64,000 nt of DNA from the NCBI RefSeq assembly GCF_011759365.1, contig NZ_JAARLZ010000008.1:124001-188000 (forward strand). The letters run 5' to 3'. This document shows, in pieces, positions 1-9,875 of this stretch. The DNA comes from Luteibacter anthropi (GTDB lineage: Bacteria; Pseudomonadota; Gammaproteobacteria; Xanthomonadales; Rhodanobacteraceae). A model generated the notes under the pieces. The model ran no database searches. It had not been told where the DNA came from and saw nothing but the letters and a program-made list of their open reading frames with translations. Both the position numbers and the translations under genes were made by a program. Each line of letters opens with the position of its first letter. Position 1 is the stretch's first letter.

Positions 1-1791
1 GTTGCCCTGGCGCACGAAGTTCTTGCCATCGCCGTTCTGGTTGTTGAACGAGTCGTTGCGCACGCCGATGTAGGCGAGGAACTTGTCGCTGACCTGCCAG
101 TTGTCCTGCAGGTACCAGGACTTCTGTTCAACGCGGACGGAGCCGCCGGTGCGGTAGTTCTGCACCTGGACGAAGTCGCGGCCCTTCTGGTTGTACAGGG
201 CGCCGTCGGTATCGGTCTGGTAGTAGTACAGCACGCCACCGGCGTAGCTCTGGCCACCGGTCGAGCGCCAGTTTTCCTTGCTGAAGCCGCCGGCGATGTC
301 GTGGTCGCCAATCTTCCAGTCAAGGTCGATGCGCCATGCCGTACGCTGGTCTTCACCGTTGAAGATGTCGGTGGTGGACGCGGTGTAGCACGAGCCGTAG
401 GGCTGCGAGGTGCCGTTGTTGGCGCTGTCGCGGCGGTCGAGCACGTACGGGCAGCCGGTGCGCGGACCGTTGATGTCGCCGTTGTAGCGGGTGTGGATGC
501 CGCTCGGGCTGATGTAGTCCGAGGAGTTCTTGCTCTTCATCTTGCCCCACTGCGCGGTCGCGGTGAGGTCGTCGGTGATGTAGCTGGTGTACTTGAAGAT
601 GTTGACGTCGCCACCGGTCTTCACACGACGCTGGCCACGGTAGTTCGTGGTCGACGGCACGCCGTCGGCGCCGTAGTTGGCCGTGAAGTAGTTGTTCGTC
701 GTGTGCTTGGTGTTGTTCATCCCCGTGTACTCGAGGATGTTGCTGTCGTTGATGTTCCAGTCCAGCTTGATCAGGTAGAACGGATCGCTGTACGTGTTGC
801 GCTGCGCGGCCTGGGTGGAGTTGCCCTTGCCCGTGCCCGGAGCGGTCGGGTAGAGCGTTTCCGATGCCTTGTGCGACTGGAAAATGCCGTAGAAGAACAG
901 CTTGTCCTTGACCAGCGCACCGCCGAGCCACGCCGAGTAGACGTTGTCGTTGTTGGAGTTGCGGTCGTAGTTGCGGAACAGCGTGCCGTTCTTGCGGTAG
1001 GTCTTGTCTTCGTTCTCACGTGCCCACGCCGGGGTGTACACCCAGCTGGCGCCGCCCTTCCACTCGTTGGTGCCGCGCTTGGTGATGACCGAGGTCACGC
1101 CGCCGGTGGAGAAGCCGTACTGGGCGCCGTAGCCACCGGTCTGCACGTCGAGCTGCTGGATGGCCTGGAACGGCACTTCCGAGAACGACAGGTTGTTGTA
1201 CAGGTTGGTGACGTTGAAGCCGTTGACGTAGTAGCTGTTCTCGGCGACCGAAGCGCCACCGAACGACGGCAGGTTGCCCAGGCGCGAGTCGCCCTTGGTC
1301 GTGCCCGGGGTCAGTGCGGCCACGTCGACGACGTTGCGCGGCACCGGCAGCTTGTCGAGCTGGTCGGCCGTGAAGCTGGTGCGCGACTCGACCGAGGCGA
1401 CGTCGATGGAGGCCAGGGCGTTGGCCGACACGGTCACGGTGTCGAGTGCCTGGGCGCTGGCGTTCTCGGCGGCCGGCGCGGTGAAGTTCACCTGCGAGGA
1501 CTGGCCGGCGATGACGTTGATGTCACGCGTGGTGACGGTCTGGCCGTTCTGCTGCACGTTGATGCGGTAGTTGCCCACCGGCAGCGACGACGCGCGGTAG
1601 CGGCCGTCTTCACCCACGGTCACGGTGCGCACGGCGCCCGAACCGAGGTTCTGGATCTGAATGGTCTGCGAGGCAGAGGCGGCGCCGTAGATGTCGCCGA
1701 CGGTGCTCTGCGCATAGGCCGTACCTGCGAGCATGCAGGTGGCGAGCGCCGACACGAGCGCGGTGCGCTTCAGCATGGTGCTGCTAATCAT
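1..1791 (-). CDS. TonB-dependent receptor, Oar-like (partial, C-terminal part outside window)
   Basis: Outer-membrane TonB-gated receptor. The minus strand is open from an ATG at 1791 to the window edge (597 codons), so the 3' end is missing. The start MISSTMLKRTALVSALATC leads into a signal peptide ending TAYAQS. A short carboxypeptidase-regulatory-like beta domain follows (TIQIQNLGSGAVRTVTVGEDGRY, SSLPVGNYRI), then a plug domain with GGYGAQYGFSTGGVTSVITKRGTN and barrel-type sequence rich in N, Y and W. This order is that of Oar-like receptors, whose substrate is usually unknown. GGGAG lies about 9 nt before the ATG. The next upstream gene on this strand is a second TonB receptor, so the two form a receptor cluster with the S9 peptidase. 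Substrate unknown. Confidence 0.9.
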   Translation of the reverse strand, partial: MISSTMLKRTALVSALATCMLAGTAYAQSTVGDIYGAASASQTIQIQNLGSGAVRTVTVGEDGRYRASSLPVGNYRINVQQNGQTVTTRDINVIAGQSSQVNFTAPAAENASAQALDTVTVSANALASIDVASVESRTSFTADQLDKLPVPRNVVDVAALTPGTTKGDSRLGNLPSFGGASVAENSYYVNGFNVTNLYNNLSFSEVPFQAIQQLDVQTGGYGAQYGFSTGGVTSVITKRGTNEWKGGASWVYTPAWARENEDKTYRKNGTLFRNYDRNSNNDNVYSAWLGGALVKDKLFFYGIFQSHKASETLYPTAPGTGKGNSTQAAQRNTYSDPFYLIKLDWNINDSNILEYTGMNNTKHTTNNYFTANYGADGVPSTTNYRGQRRVKTGGDVNIFKYTSYITDDLTATAQWGKMKSKNSSDYISPSGIHTRYNGDINGPRTGCPYVLDRRDSANNGTSQPYGSCYTASTTDIFNGEDQRTAWRIDLDWKIGDHDIAGGFSKENWRSTGGQSYAGGVLYYYQTDTDGALYNQKGRDFVQVQNYRTGGSVRVEQKSWYLQDNWQVSDKFLAYIGVRNDSFNNQNGDGKNFVRQGN

Positions 1792-2075
1792 GGTCAAAAG
1801 TCTCCCTGGCCCTGCTTCGCAGCAAGGCTGAACAGCTTGGTTAGCGCCGCGTGCGGCACTCGTTTGTGGGTAACGAAGGGTCTGGGTGTGGGGACACCCG
1901 CGTCGCACCAACCCTCGGGCGCATGGCGACGTAACATGAACATAACGCGACCGTCACCGGTCCGCAAGAGTTTGCGCGTATATCAGTCAAATGATGGGCG
2001 ATATACGCGTTTTCGGACTAGCAGCGTAGGAAAAGCCTGATTTATCGCAAGTTATGGCGCTTAAGCGGCCATTTC

Positions 2076-5000
2076 TCAGAACTTCTGCTGATATCCGACG
2101 TAGAAGTAGCGGTCAATATCGAAGCCGGGGTTGTAAGGCGGGCTGCCGTTACCTGCGCTGGATACGTTGTAGTAGAGCGGCCCCTTGCGGGCGAAGACAT
2201 TGTTCACGCCCAGCCGGAAGCTGGCGTTCCACGGGGCCTGCCAGCGCAGCTGGAGGTCGTGGAAGGCCACGGCGCCCTTGTTGCTGACGCCGGGGGCGCC
2301 AGAAAGAGCGTTGATGACCTCGGGGTTGCTGCATTCCACGGCAGGCGACCAGCAGGAGTCCTTCAGGCCTGAGAAATAGCGCACCGTCCATGTGGCGCCG
2401 AAGCGTTTCCAGTTCCAGTCGAGGGACAGGTTGGTGCGCAGGCGATAGAGACCCTGCATGTTGTCCATATAGCCCGCCAGCTGTCTCGGTGCCGAGCCGG
2501 CGCTGGTGGCTTGCGAGTAATCCTTCAGGTAGGTGCTGTCGGACGAAAGGGTGAAGTCGCCGTATCGCGTGCTGGGCAGGCGATAGCGGATGCCCAGGTC
2601 GTAGCCCTCCGTGCGCAGGGTGCCAAGATTGGCGAGGCTTTCGTTCAGCGTGGCGATCTGGCCATCCGTGGTACGGGTGAAGCGCCCGCAGTAGGTCGGA
2701 TCGTTGCGGACATAGCAGTAGTTGAGGATATCGGCGGCCAGGATCGGCGTGATGACGTCGCGGATCCGGATCTTGTAGTAATCGAGGGTGACGTCCAGGC
2801 CGTCGAGGTAGCTCGGGCTATAGACGAGCCCTGCCGTGCGCGTGATCGACGATTCCGGCTTCAGCGCCGGATTGGCGCCGGTGCGGAAGGGCACCGGATT
2901 CTGGCCGCCACCCGTGGAGCCGATGACGGCACCGCTCTGGTCGATCTGGCGATAGCGCGTGGGTACGCCCGTGGCTGCACAGCGCGCCCGCACCGAGGCA
3001 TCACTGGCGGCGGCGCCATAGGCGCTGTCGCACGGGTCGAGGAAGCTTTCGAAGCTTTCGCTGGTGCCGGCGTAGAGATCCGCCACGGTAGGTGCGCGGA
3101 AGCCTTCTGCATAGGTGCCGCGCAGGAGCAGGTCGTCGAACGGCTTCCAGCGGAAGCTGTACTTGCTGCGCGTGCCGCCACCGAAGGCACTGTAGTGCGA
3201 GTAACGCGATGAGGCATTCACCGCCAGCTCGTGCGCGAAGGGCAGGTTGGCGAGCAGCGGGACGTCGAATTCGAGATAGGCCTCGTTGACGATGTAACCG
3301 CCCCGGGTCGGATCGCTCGCGAGCTGGGAGGTGTCGCCGGCCGAATCGGCGGGGTAGGGCGTGTAGCGACCGTTCTCGTTGCGGTGCTCCAGGCCGCCTG
3401 CCAGGCGCAGCGTGCCCGCGGGAAGATCGACGAGGCCGCCGGTCAGGTTTGCCGTGAAGTCATTGCTGCGAGTGACCTGGTGCGAGGTGCCGGTCGAGCT
3501 GACGTAGTTCCACACGGCATCGCTGGTGGCGCCCGGTCCTGCCAGGATATTCCAGGGTAAGCAGCCGGCAGCGCGGTCAGCCGCGCTGGCACAGGCGACC
3601 TGGCCATCGACGACGGCGGTGGCGCCCAGTGCCTTGCGGGCATTGACGAGGTTGATGTTGCCGCTGGCCGTCAGTCGCGAGCGTGCCTCGGAATACGCGT
3701 AGGTGACGTCCCAGTTCCAGGTGTGGTCGTTCCACTGGAACGTGCCCTCGGCGCCGATGTCGCCATGCAGGGTCTTGTTCTGCGACCAGTTGATCCGGGG
3801 CACTTCCACGGTGCGGCGGAAGAATGCCGTTTCGTAGCCTGGAAACGGGTTGTACGCATTGGCGGGGTCGATATACAGGCCGCCGTCGCGTGCCGAACTG
3901 GTTTGCAGCGGGTAGCCCGCAGTGCGCCAGTTGGAATCGCGCACGCCATAGCTCGCCATGCCGCGCAGCGCGATGTCGTCGGTGAGGTTGTAGCGACCGG
4001 TGCCGAACAGGTTGCGCAACTTGCTGCCCGCCCGGAACGTCATGTCATGCGCGGTGGCGTATTTGTCGGCGTTGCTGGAGGCATCGTAGGGGTGGTAGTC
4101 GGCGAGACTGGCCGGGTTGCCTGCCACGCCACCGGGATGATCGATGACGTAGCGGTTGGGAGTCCACAGGCCGTCCGCGCCATAGCGCCCCGCGCCCGGC
4201 GTGCCCGGTGCACGCGGATCGACCACGCCGCCGTAGGCGCCCATGCTGTAACCCGCATCCGGATGGCGAGGGCCAGACGAGTAGCGCGTGAGGTCGCGCT
4301 TGCTGTCCATGATGGGATCGCCGTCTTCGTAGCTGGCGCCCAGGATCAGCGACGAGCGTTCGGTGCTGCGCCCCCAGGTGAAGTGGCCGTTCTTCTGGCT
4401 GCCGTCGCCCTTGCCGTTGACACCGTAGAGCACGTCGGCCGAGGCACCCTCGAAGCGATCGGTGGTGATGATGTTGATCACGCCACCGATGGCATCGGAG
4501 CCATAGATGGAGGAGGCGCCATCCTTGAGTACTTCGATGCGCTCGACGATGGACACCGGAATGGTGGATAGGTCGGTGAGGCCGCCCTGGGTGGTGGTCC
4601 ATCGCCTGCCGTTGACCAGCACGAGGGTGCGCACGGCACCGAGATTGCGCAGGTTGGCGTAACGTCCGCCCGCGTCGTTGCTCGACGAAAGTGAATCCTG
4701 CGAGGTGACTTCGGGGGTGGCCGCGAAGGGCATGCGGCCGACGATATCGCCCAGGCTGGTGAGCCCGGTGGCCTGGATGGCCTCCCGGTTCATGGTGAAC
4801 ACGGGCTGCGCGGTCTCGACATCGGTGCCACGGATACGCGAACCGGTGACCGTGACGTTCACCGGTGCGAGCATGGCGGCGGGCGACTGATCCTGCTGCG
4901 CGTACGCAGGGCTGCCGGCCAGGCCGGCAGCGAGCGCCAGCACCAGCGCTGAGCTTCGGCCCCCGCCGAAGTGGCGCCCGTGCCTGGAACTGTCGTACAT
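2076..5000 (-). CDS. TonB-dependent receptor
   Basis: 974-residue outer-membrane receptor. Signal peptide: SSALVLALAAGLAGSPAYAQQ. The TonB-box/plug region has VNVTVTGSRIRGTDVETAQPV. The plug motif VLVNGRRW and IERIEVLKDGASSIYGSDAIGGVINIIT are near residues 125-180. A long barrel ends in the C-terminal aromatic typical of BAM substrates (FYVGYQQKF). The 'TGSRIRG' and 'YGSDAIGGVINI' signatures place it with the large receptors of Xanthomonadales and Caulobacter that take up peptides or carbohydrates; the actual ligand cannot be read. It lies 102 bp downstream of the S9 peptidase on the same strand, which suggests peptide capture and degradation, but that link is inference. The ATG at 5000 has GGGAGG about 11 nt upstream. 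Confidence 0.92.
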   Translation of the reverse strand: MYDSSRHGRHFGGGRSSALVLALAAGLAGSPAYAQQDQSPAAMLAPVNVTVTGSRIRGTDVETAQPVFTMNREAIQATGLTSLGDIVGRMPFAATPEVTSQDSLSSSNDAGGRYANLRNLGAVRTLVLVNGRRWTTTQGGLTDLSTIPVSIVERIEVLKDGASSIYGSDAIGGVINIITTDRFEGASADVLYGVNGKGDGSQKNGHFTWGRSTERSSLILGASYEDGDPIMDSKRDLTRYSSGPRHPDAGYSMGAYGGVVDPRAPGTPGAGRYGADGLWTPNRYVIDHPGGVAGNPASLADYHPYDASSNADKYATAHDMTFRAGSKLRNLFGTGRYNLTDDIALRGMASYGVRDSNWRTAGYPLQTSSARDGGLYIDPANAYNPFPGYETAFFRRTVEVPRINWSQNKTLHGDIGAEGTFQWNDHTWNWDVTYAYSEARSRLTASGNINLVNARKALGATAVVDGQVACASAADRAAGCLPWNILAGPGATSDAVWNYVSSTGTSHQVTRSNDFTANLTGGLVDLPAGTLRLAGGLEHRNENGRYTPYPADSAGDTSQLASDPTRGGYIVNEAYLEFDVPLLANLPFAHELAVNASSRYSHYSAFGGGTRSKYSFRWKPFDDLLLRGTYAEGFRAPTVADLYAGTSESFESFLDPCDSAYGAAASDASVRARCAATGVPTRYRQIDQSGAVIGSTGGGQNPVPFRTGANPALKPESSITRTAGLVYSPSYLDGLDVTLDYYKIRIRDVITPILAADILNYCYVRNDPTYCGRFTRTTDGQIATLNESLANLGTLRTEGYDLGIRYRLPSTRYGDFTLSSDSTYLKDYSQATSAGSAPRQLAGYMDNMQGLYRLRTNLSLDWNWKRFGATWTVRYFSGLKDSCWSPAVECSNPEVINALSGAPGVSNKGAVAFHDLQLRWQAPWNASFRLGVNNVFARKGPLYYNVSSAGNGSPPYNPGFDIDRYFYVGYQQKF

Positions 5001-5102
5001 AACCCCAAAAACCTCCCGATCCCCCGCCAGCCCTCACCCGGGGTCGACGATCCCGGGACCATAGCGCGTGCGGCGGGGGTGCGGCAACTGCCGCCGGTTG
5101 GG

Positions 5103-7076
5103 TCAGGGCGCCGTGGGCGCCTGTCCGGCCGGCGTTCCGATGTTCTTGTCGAGGAAGGCCTGAAGCTTCGTATAGAACGCCTCGACATTCTCCGGCTTGA
5201 CGAAACCGTGGCGCTCGCCGGAGCGGGTGAGGGTTTCGTAGGGTTTGTGTGCCGTGTCCAGCGCGGCCTTCATGGCCTTGAACTGGGCGTAAGGTGCGCG
5301 CTCGTCGTCCTCGCCGTGAACCAGCAGCACCGGCACGGTGATCTTGTCCGCAAGGTGGGTGGGGGAGTTGGCGCTGAGGTCGGCCTCATCGCGTCCGATC
5401 ACGGTGGTGAGGTAGCTGCGCCCCGACTTGCGGTCCTTGATGTCGCCCTTGTTGTACATCATGTCCAGGTCGTAGATGCCGGCATAACCGACGGCGCACT
5501 TGAACAGGTCCGGCGCACGCACGGCGGTCATCATGGCCGAATAGCCGCCGAAGCTTGCCCCGTAGACGCATACGCGCTTCGGGTCGGCATAGTTCTGCGC
5601 AATGGCCCACTTCACGCCATCGATCAGGTCGTCCTGGATGCGGGTACCCCACTTGAGCCAGCCGGCCTGTTCGAAGGCGCTACCCCGGCCGCCCGAGCCG
5701 CGATAGTTCACCTGGAGCACCAGGTAGCCACGGTTGGCGAGGAACTGTGCATCCTCGTCGTAGTACCAGGTATCCGAAATGCCGTGCGGGCCGCCATGCG
5801 GCAGCAACACCATGGGCAGGCTGGTTTCCGGCTTGTCCTTGGGGAAAGTCAGGATGGCCTCCAGTTCCATGCCGTCGCTGGCCTTGAAGCGCAGCGGACG
5901 ACGCTCGGCCATCTTCGCCGGGTCCATCCACGGCGTGACGGCGAACAGGTTGCGCACCTTGTAGTTATGCGTGTCGATCAGCATGTAGCGGCCGGGGTCG
6001 CGGTCGCTGGATACCGAGAACAGCAGCTGCGTGCCGTCTTCGCTGAAATCGACGAAACGCACGGCGCTGCCAGGAAATTTCTGGGACAGCGCACGGTGCA
6101 GCTTCGACACGGTTTCGTTCTGGTCGAAGTAGGTCACGCTGGGCACGCCTGTTTCCGACACGATGCCGAAGGGTCGCAGCGGCGCGGCGGTCCACAATCC
6201 ACTGGGCGTGACCTGGCTGAAGCTGTCGCCACCCAGGCGCTTGCGATTGCCGCCATCCTCGTCCTGTTCGTCGAACTCGCTTCCCTTGCCGTCCGGGCTG
6301 TACATGGCGTAGATGCGCTGGCTGCCGCTGACCTGGGCAACCGGAAGGAAACGCTGGCCGGTGATCTCGGGGCCGAGTTTCGTCCAGCCACTGCCGTCGC
6401 GGTGGAACACCACGTATTTATAGTCGTCGTCGGTACCGAAGGCGAAGCGAGGCTCACCGTTGTCCGTCAGCATGAAATTCAGGCCGCTGATGCCGATGTC
6501 GGCGATCTGCCTGCGCGTGCTGCTGGTCGCGTCCACGTCATAGATCGTGCTGCGGTTCTGGTCGCCCCACGACGTGGTGCGCATATAAAAATGACCGTTG
6601 GTCTTGGGCGGCGTGCCTTCGATCTCGCCCCAGCCACGATCGAGCGCGCGCGTGGCGGATCGCTTGCCGACGCTTTCGTAGCCATAGAGGTAATCCGGGT
6701 TCTTGCCGTCCATGTCCACGGCCATCAGCTCGCCGGTATAGCGCGTGCTGCCGATCGAGCCATCCTGCTTGCCACGCGCCACGACGATGCGCGTGGGGCT
6801 GACCCATGCCATGGCCGCGGGTAGTTCATAAGGCGGCATGCGGATGAGCGACTTCGGCTGGCTCATGTCGTCCACGGCATAGACGGCGATGCCGTGACTC
6901 TTGCCATCCTGGTCGTGATAAATCACGGACAGGTATTTGCCATCCGGCGAGAGACGGGGCGAGGTCAGTGGCAGGCGCCGGGCAAAGTCGGCGACCGGGA
7001 TGGTGTCGGCTGCACAGGCCATGGAGACGGCGAGGCACAACCCGGCAAGCAACGGCCGGGCGAAGCGGTACGTCAT
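5103..7076 (-). CDS. S9 family peptidase (prolyl oligopeptidase-type) with signal peptide
   Basis: 657-residue exported serine peptidase. The chosen start (MTYRFARPLLAGLCLAVSMACAAD) gives a clean signal peptide and has AGGGGGAA just upstream; a longer reading frame to 7334 has no such support. The N-terminal half looks like the seven-bladed propeller (SPRLSPDGKYLSVIY, repeated SPDG/SEDG-type turns). The C-terminal half is an alpha/beta hydrolase with nucleophile Ser508 in GASFGGYS, Asp591 in HGEDDERAP and His623 in RHGF. These match the S9 catalytic triad, and the TWYYDEDAQFLANRGYLVLQVNYRGS stretch is typical of dipeptidyl/acylaminoacyl peptidases (S9C-like). It probably trims peptides in the periplasm. 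Divergent from lgt. Confidence 0.92.
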   Translation of the reverse strand: MTYRFARPLLAGLCLAVSMACAADTIPVADFARRLPLTSPRLSPDGKYLSVIYHDQDGKSHGIAVYAVDDMSQPKSLIRMPPYELPAAMAWVSPTRIVVARGKQDGSIGSTRYTGELMAVDMDGKNPDYLYGYESVGKRSATRALDRGWGEIEGTPPKTNGHFYMRTTSWGDQNRSTIYDVDATSSTRRQIADIGISGLNFMLTDNGEPRFAFGTDDDYKYVVFHRDGSGWTKLGPEITGQRFLPVAQVSGSQRIYAMYSPDGKGSEFDEQDEDGGNRKRLGGDSFSQVTPSGLWTAAPLRPFGIVSETGVPSVTYFDQNETVSKLHRALSQKFPGSAVRFVDFSEDGTQLLFSVSSDRDPGRYMLIDTHNYKVRNLFAVTPWMDPAKMAERRPLRFKASDGMELEAILTFPKDKPETSLPMVLLPHGGPHGISDTWYYDEDAQFLANRGYLVLQVNYRGSGGRGSAFEQAGWLKWGTRIQDDLIDGVKWAIAQNYADPKRVCVYGASFGGYSAMMTAVRAPDLFKCAVGYAGIYDLDMMYNKGDIKDRKSGRSYLTTVIGRDEADLSANSPTHLADKITVPVLLVHGEDDERAPYAQFKAMKAALDTAHKPYETLTRSGERHGFVKPENVEAFYTKLQAFLDKNIGTPAGQAPTAP

Positions 7077-7222
7077 GGTGTTCCCCCTGTTGGACTTCCT
7101 TGAAGCGCCGTCCCCCCGGACGGCGCAGGGCACGGGTATATCCCATTCGCCGATGACCGGCAAGGCAGGCCGGACAACGGGGGAGGCGGTACACTTGGTG
7201 CCTGTTCCGATCTGGTTTGCCC

Positions 7223-8050
7223 ATGGCCGCTCCGTTCGTCGTCGATATCGACCCCGTCGCCTTTTCGCTGGGCCCCATCCAGGTGCACTGGTATGGCCTG
7301 ATGTACCTGGGCGGCTTCCTGGGGGGCTGGGCACTGGGCGAATACCGCCGTCGCCAGGGCCGCCTGCCGGTCAACTCCGACCGCTTCGGCGACCTGATGT
7401 TCTACGCCATGATGGGCGTTGTGGTGGGTGGTCGCGTCGGCTACATGCTGTTCTATACGGCCATCAACTGGATATGGACCGACCCGCTCGCGATCTTCCG
7501 CGTCTGGGACGGCGGCATGTCCTTCCATGGTGGCCTGCTCGGTGTACTGGCGGCGGGCCTGTGGTGGTCGCGGCGCAACGGGGTCAAGTTCTTCGATGCC
7601 GTGGACTTCGTCGCTCCCCTGGTTCCTGTCGGCCTCGGCCTGGGGCGCCTGGGCAACTTCATCAACGGCGAGCTGTGGGGCAAGCCCACCGACCTGCCGA
7701 TCGGCATGATCTTCCCGCATGCACCCGACGCGCTGCCGCGCCATCCGAACCCGCTGTACGAGTTTGCGCTCGAAGGCGTGGTGATGTTCGTGGTGCTGTG
7801 GGTCTTCTCGATGAAGCCGCGCCCCCGTTATGCGGTGTCCGGCATGTTCGCGCTGCTGTATGGCGTGTTCCGCTTCATCATCGAATTCGTGCGCGTGCCC
7901 GATGCACAGCTGGGTTACCTCGCCTTCGGCTGGGTCACCATGGGCCAGATCCTCTCGCTGCCGCTGATCGCCGTGGGCATCCTGTTGCTGGCCATGTCCC
8001 GGCGTGCACCGTATGCGCCTGTCGCGCAGCCCGCCGCGACAGCCAGCTGA
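7223..8050 (+). CDS. lgt: Phosphatidylglycerol-prolipoprotein diacylglyceryl transferase
   Basis: Inner-membrane enzyme that moves diacylglycerol from phosphatidylglycerol to the lipobox cysteine, the first step of lipoprotein maturation. 275 residues, as usual for the family. Seen: [23 protein letters not shown] at the N-terminus, the Lgt signature [13 protein letters not shown] near residue 140, and [12 protein letters not shown]. Several hydrophobic segments are predicted. The ATG at 7223 matches the start in characterised Lgt proteins; an in-frame TTG six bases earlier is less likely. No strong Shine-Dalgarno is visible. thyA follows after 12 bp, an lgt-thyA order common in proteobacteria, so the two are probably cotranscribed. 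Confidence 0.97.
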   Translation: MAAPFVVDIDPVAFSLGPIQVHWYGLMYLGGFLGGWALGEYRRRQGRLPVNSDRFGDLMFYAMMGVVVGGRVGYMLFYTAINWIWTDPLAIFRVWDGGMSFHGGLLGVLAAGLWWSRRNGVKFFDAVDFVAPLVPVGLGLGRLGNFINGELWGKPTDLPIGMIFPHAPDALPRHPNPLYEFALEGVVMFVVLWVFSMKPRPRYAVSGMFALLYGVFRFIIEFVRVPDAQLGYLAFGWVTMGQILSLPLIAVGILLLAMSRRAPYAPVAQPAATAS

Positions 8051-8062
8051 TACCGTATCGTC

Positions 8063-8857
8063 ATGCAGCCCTATCTCGAACTCCTTCGCCACGTCCTCGA
8101 CCACGGCACGCTCAAGTCGGACCGCACGGGCACCGGCACGCGTAGCGTGTTCGGCTGGCAGATGCGCTACGACCTGTCGAAGGGTTTTCCGCTGGTCACC
8201 ACGAAGAAGCTGCACCTGCGCTCCATCGTGCATGAGCTGATCTGGTTCCTGAAGGGCGACACCAATATCGCCTACCTCAAGGAAAATGGCGTCAGCATCT
8301 GGGACGAATGGGCCGACGCCAACGGCGACCTGGGCCCGGTGTACGGCCGCCAGTGGCGCGCATGGCCCACGGCCGACGGCAAGGTGGTGGACCAGATCTC
8401 CTGGGTGGTGGATGAGATCCGCCGCAACCCGGATTCACGCCGCCTCATCGTTTCGGCATGGAATGTCGGCGAGCTGCCGAAGATGGCACTCATGCCGTGC
8501 CACACGATGTTCCAGTTCTACGTGGCGGATGGAAAACTCTCCTGCCAGCTTTACCAGCGCTCGGGCGATATTTTCCTCGGCGTGCCGTTCAATATCGCCA
8601 GCTACGCACTGCTTACCCACATGATTGCGCAGGTCACAGGTTTGCAGCCAGGCGACTTCGTGCACACGCTGGGCGATGCGCACCTGTATTCGAATCACAT
8701 CGAGCAGGCGGAGAAGCAGCTGGCGCGCGAGCCGCGCAAGCTGCCGAAGCTGGTATTGAATCCCGATGTGAAGTCGATCTTCGATTTCCGTTTCGAAGAT
8801 ATCGCCATTGAGGATTACGAGCCGCATCCGGCGATCAAGGCACCGGTCGCGGTCTGA
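8063..8857 (+). CDS. thyA: Thymidylate synthase
   Basis: Converts dUMP and methylene-tetrahydrofolate to dTMP and dihydrofolate in the cytosol. 264 residues, the same length as E. coli ThyA. Seen: phosphate-binding [13 protein letters not shown] near residue 20, the catalytic cysteine in [11 protein letters not shown] (about residue 146), [23 protein letters not shown] and the C-terminal folate-contacting [16 protein letters not shown]. The family cofactor cycle needs dihydrofolate reductase, present 4.5 kb away as folA. Follows lgt closely and is convergent with the alpha/beta hydrolase gene, with only 9 bp between stops and no obvious terminator. Confidence 0.98.
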   Translation: MQPYLELLRHVLDHGTLKSDRTGTGTRSVFGWQMRYDLSKGFPLVTTKKLHLRSIVHELIWFLKGDTNIAYLKENGVSIWDEWADANGDLGPVYGRQWRAWPTADGKVVDQISWVVDEIRRNPDSRRLIVSAWNVGELPKMALMPCHTMFQFYVADGKLSCQLYQRSGDIFLGVPFNIASYALLTHMIAQVTGLQPGDFVHTLGDAHLYSNHIEQAEKQLAREPRKLPKLVLNPDVKSIFDFRFEDIAIEDYEPHPAIKAPVAV

Positions 8858-8866
8858 GTTTCGCCG

Positions 8867-9751
8867 TCAGGCTGCCGCTTCGGCGGCGGCGCCTGCAAGA
8901 AAGGCCATCGACGCATCGATTACCGACGGGTGGTCCACCATGCGGTTGTGGCCGAGACCTTCCGTCGTCATGAGGCGTGCGCCCGGCCACAGGCTGGCAT
9001 AGCGCTCGCCTTCCTCCCACGGTGTTTCCCGGTCCAGGCGGTCGTGGATGACCAGGGCGGGCCGGTCGATGCGGGTGACGCGGCGCTCGGCATTGAAGTC
9101 GTCGAAGCTGACGCTGCCCGTGAGATTGCGCAGCCAGCTTTCGAAGTGGGGGAATACGCGCCTGGAGACATTGAGCAGGCGGAAAGTGCGAAACACGCCA
9201 TTGACCGGCACCGCCATCGGCGCCAGCAGTACGTAACGACCAGGATGCCAGTCGTTTTCCTCGGCGAAGGGAATCGACATGGCGCCTAGTGAGTGCCCGA
9301 TGTAGGCAGCAGGACGACCATAGTGGCGACCCACGATACGCAGGATGTCCACGAAATGCGGCATGGAGCTGACGTCGCCATCGCTCAGGCCGTGACCCAG
9401 CTGGTCGAATCCCACCACGGCGTATCCCATGGCGCGAAGACGCGGCACCCACGCGGCGAAGCGCAGGCCATAGCTCGACCAGCCGTGCCCGAGCAACACG
9501 AACGGCTCGGTTTCCGGCGAGCCCCAGGTGTAGGTGGTCACCTTCTGGCAGTTCACCGTGAGTTCGCCGACCTGGACGCCCTTGGTGGTCGCCATGGCAT
9601 CGACCGCGCGCTGGCGTCCGATCTTGTCCGGCGTGACGAAACGGCGGGCGAGGGCGCGGCCCGTACGGGCCGGTGCGACGCGGCTTGCTACGCCGAAGAA
9701 AGCCCGGGCAAGCCGGAGCCGGAGCCGGAGGGGTGGGGACGATTTTTTCAC
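8867..9751 (-). CDS. Alpha/beta-fold hydrolase
   Basis: 294-residue hydrolase of unknown substrate. Seen: oxyanion motif LLGHGWSSYG (about 87-95), nucleophile elbow IGHSLGAMS with Ser154, acid in VIHDRLDRETP and the terminal histidine in TEGLGHNRM, so a complete Ser-Asp-His triad. The N-terminal 50 residues are basic and lie before the fold. The start used is a GTG; the true start may be further in, for example the Met near residue 53. It is divergent from a TetR-family gene across a short region carrying two related palindromes, so it is probably the regulator's target. Esterase, lipase or dehalogenase-like activity cannot be separated from sequence alone. Confidence 0.85.
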   Translation of the reverse strand: MKKSSPPLRLRLRLARAFFGVASRVAPARTGRALARRFVTPDKIGRQRAVDAMATTKGVQVGELTVNCQKVTTYTWGSPETEPFVLLGHGWSSYGLRFAAWVPRLRAMGYAVVGFDQLGHGLSDGDVSSMPHFVDILRIVGRHYGRPAAYIGHSLGAMSIPFAEENDWHPGRYVLLAPMAVPVNGVFRTFRLLNVSRRVFPHFESWLRNLTGSVSFDDFNAERRVTRIDRPALVIHDRLDRETPWEEGERYASLWPGARLMTTEGLGHNRMVDHPSVIDASMAFLAGAAAEAAA

Positions 9752-9778
9752 GGTGGGGAAGTCCGCGATGAAAAGGAA

Positions 9779-9832
9779 CTTGACACTGTCAAGATCGAAT
9801 CAGTCTGTCATTATGGTCTTGTCATCGTCAAG
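9779..9832. promoter_or_regulatory. Two candidate TetR operators between hydrolase and regulator genes
   Basis: A perfect palindrome CTTGACA-C-TGTCAAG lies at 9779-9793. A related copy CTTGTCATCGTCAAG lies at 9818-9832, 39 bp centre to centre. Both continue with ATCGA on the same side. The pair sits between the divergent starts of the hydrolase (9751) and the TetR gene (9876), the usual place for a local TetR repressor to act on both promoters. Binding is inference. Confidence 0.6.
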
Positions 9833-9875
9833 ATCGATTGCGCATCCCAAGCGCGGCCCATGCGTGGAATAGTCA

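Noticed and set aside
301-2040. A 579-codon plus-strand open frame
   Set aside because: Antisense to the Oar-like receptor, whose minus-strand translation has signal peptide, plug and barrel features. Low-complexity composition shows it is a shadow frame.
4971-6824. A 617-codon plus-strand open frame
   Set aside because: Antisense to the S9 peptidase with intact catalytic triad; no recognisable domain of its own.
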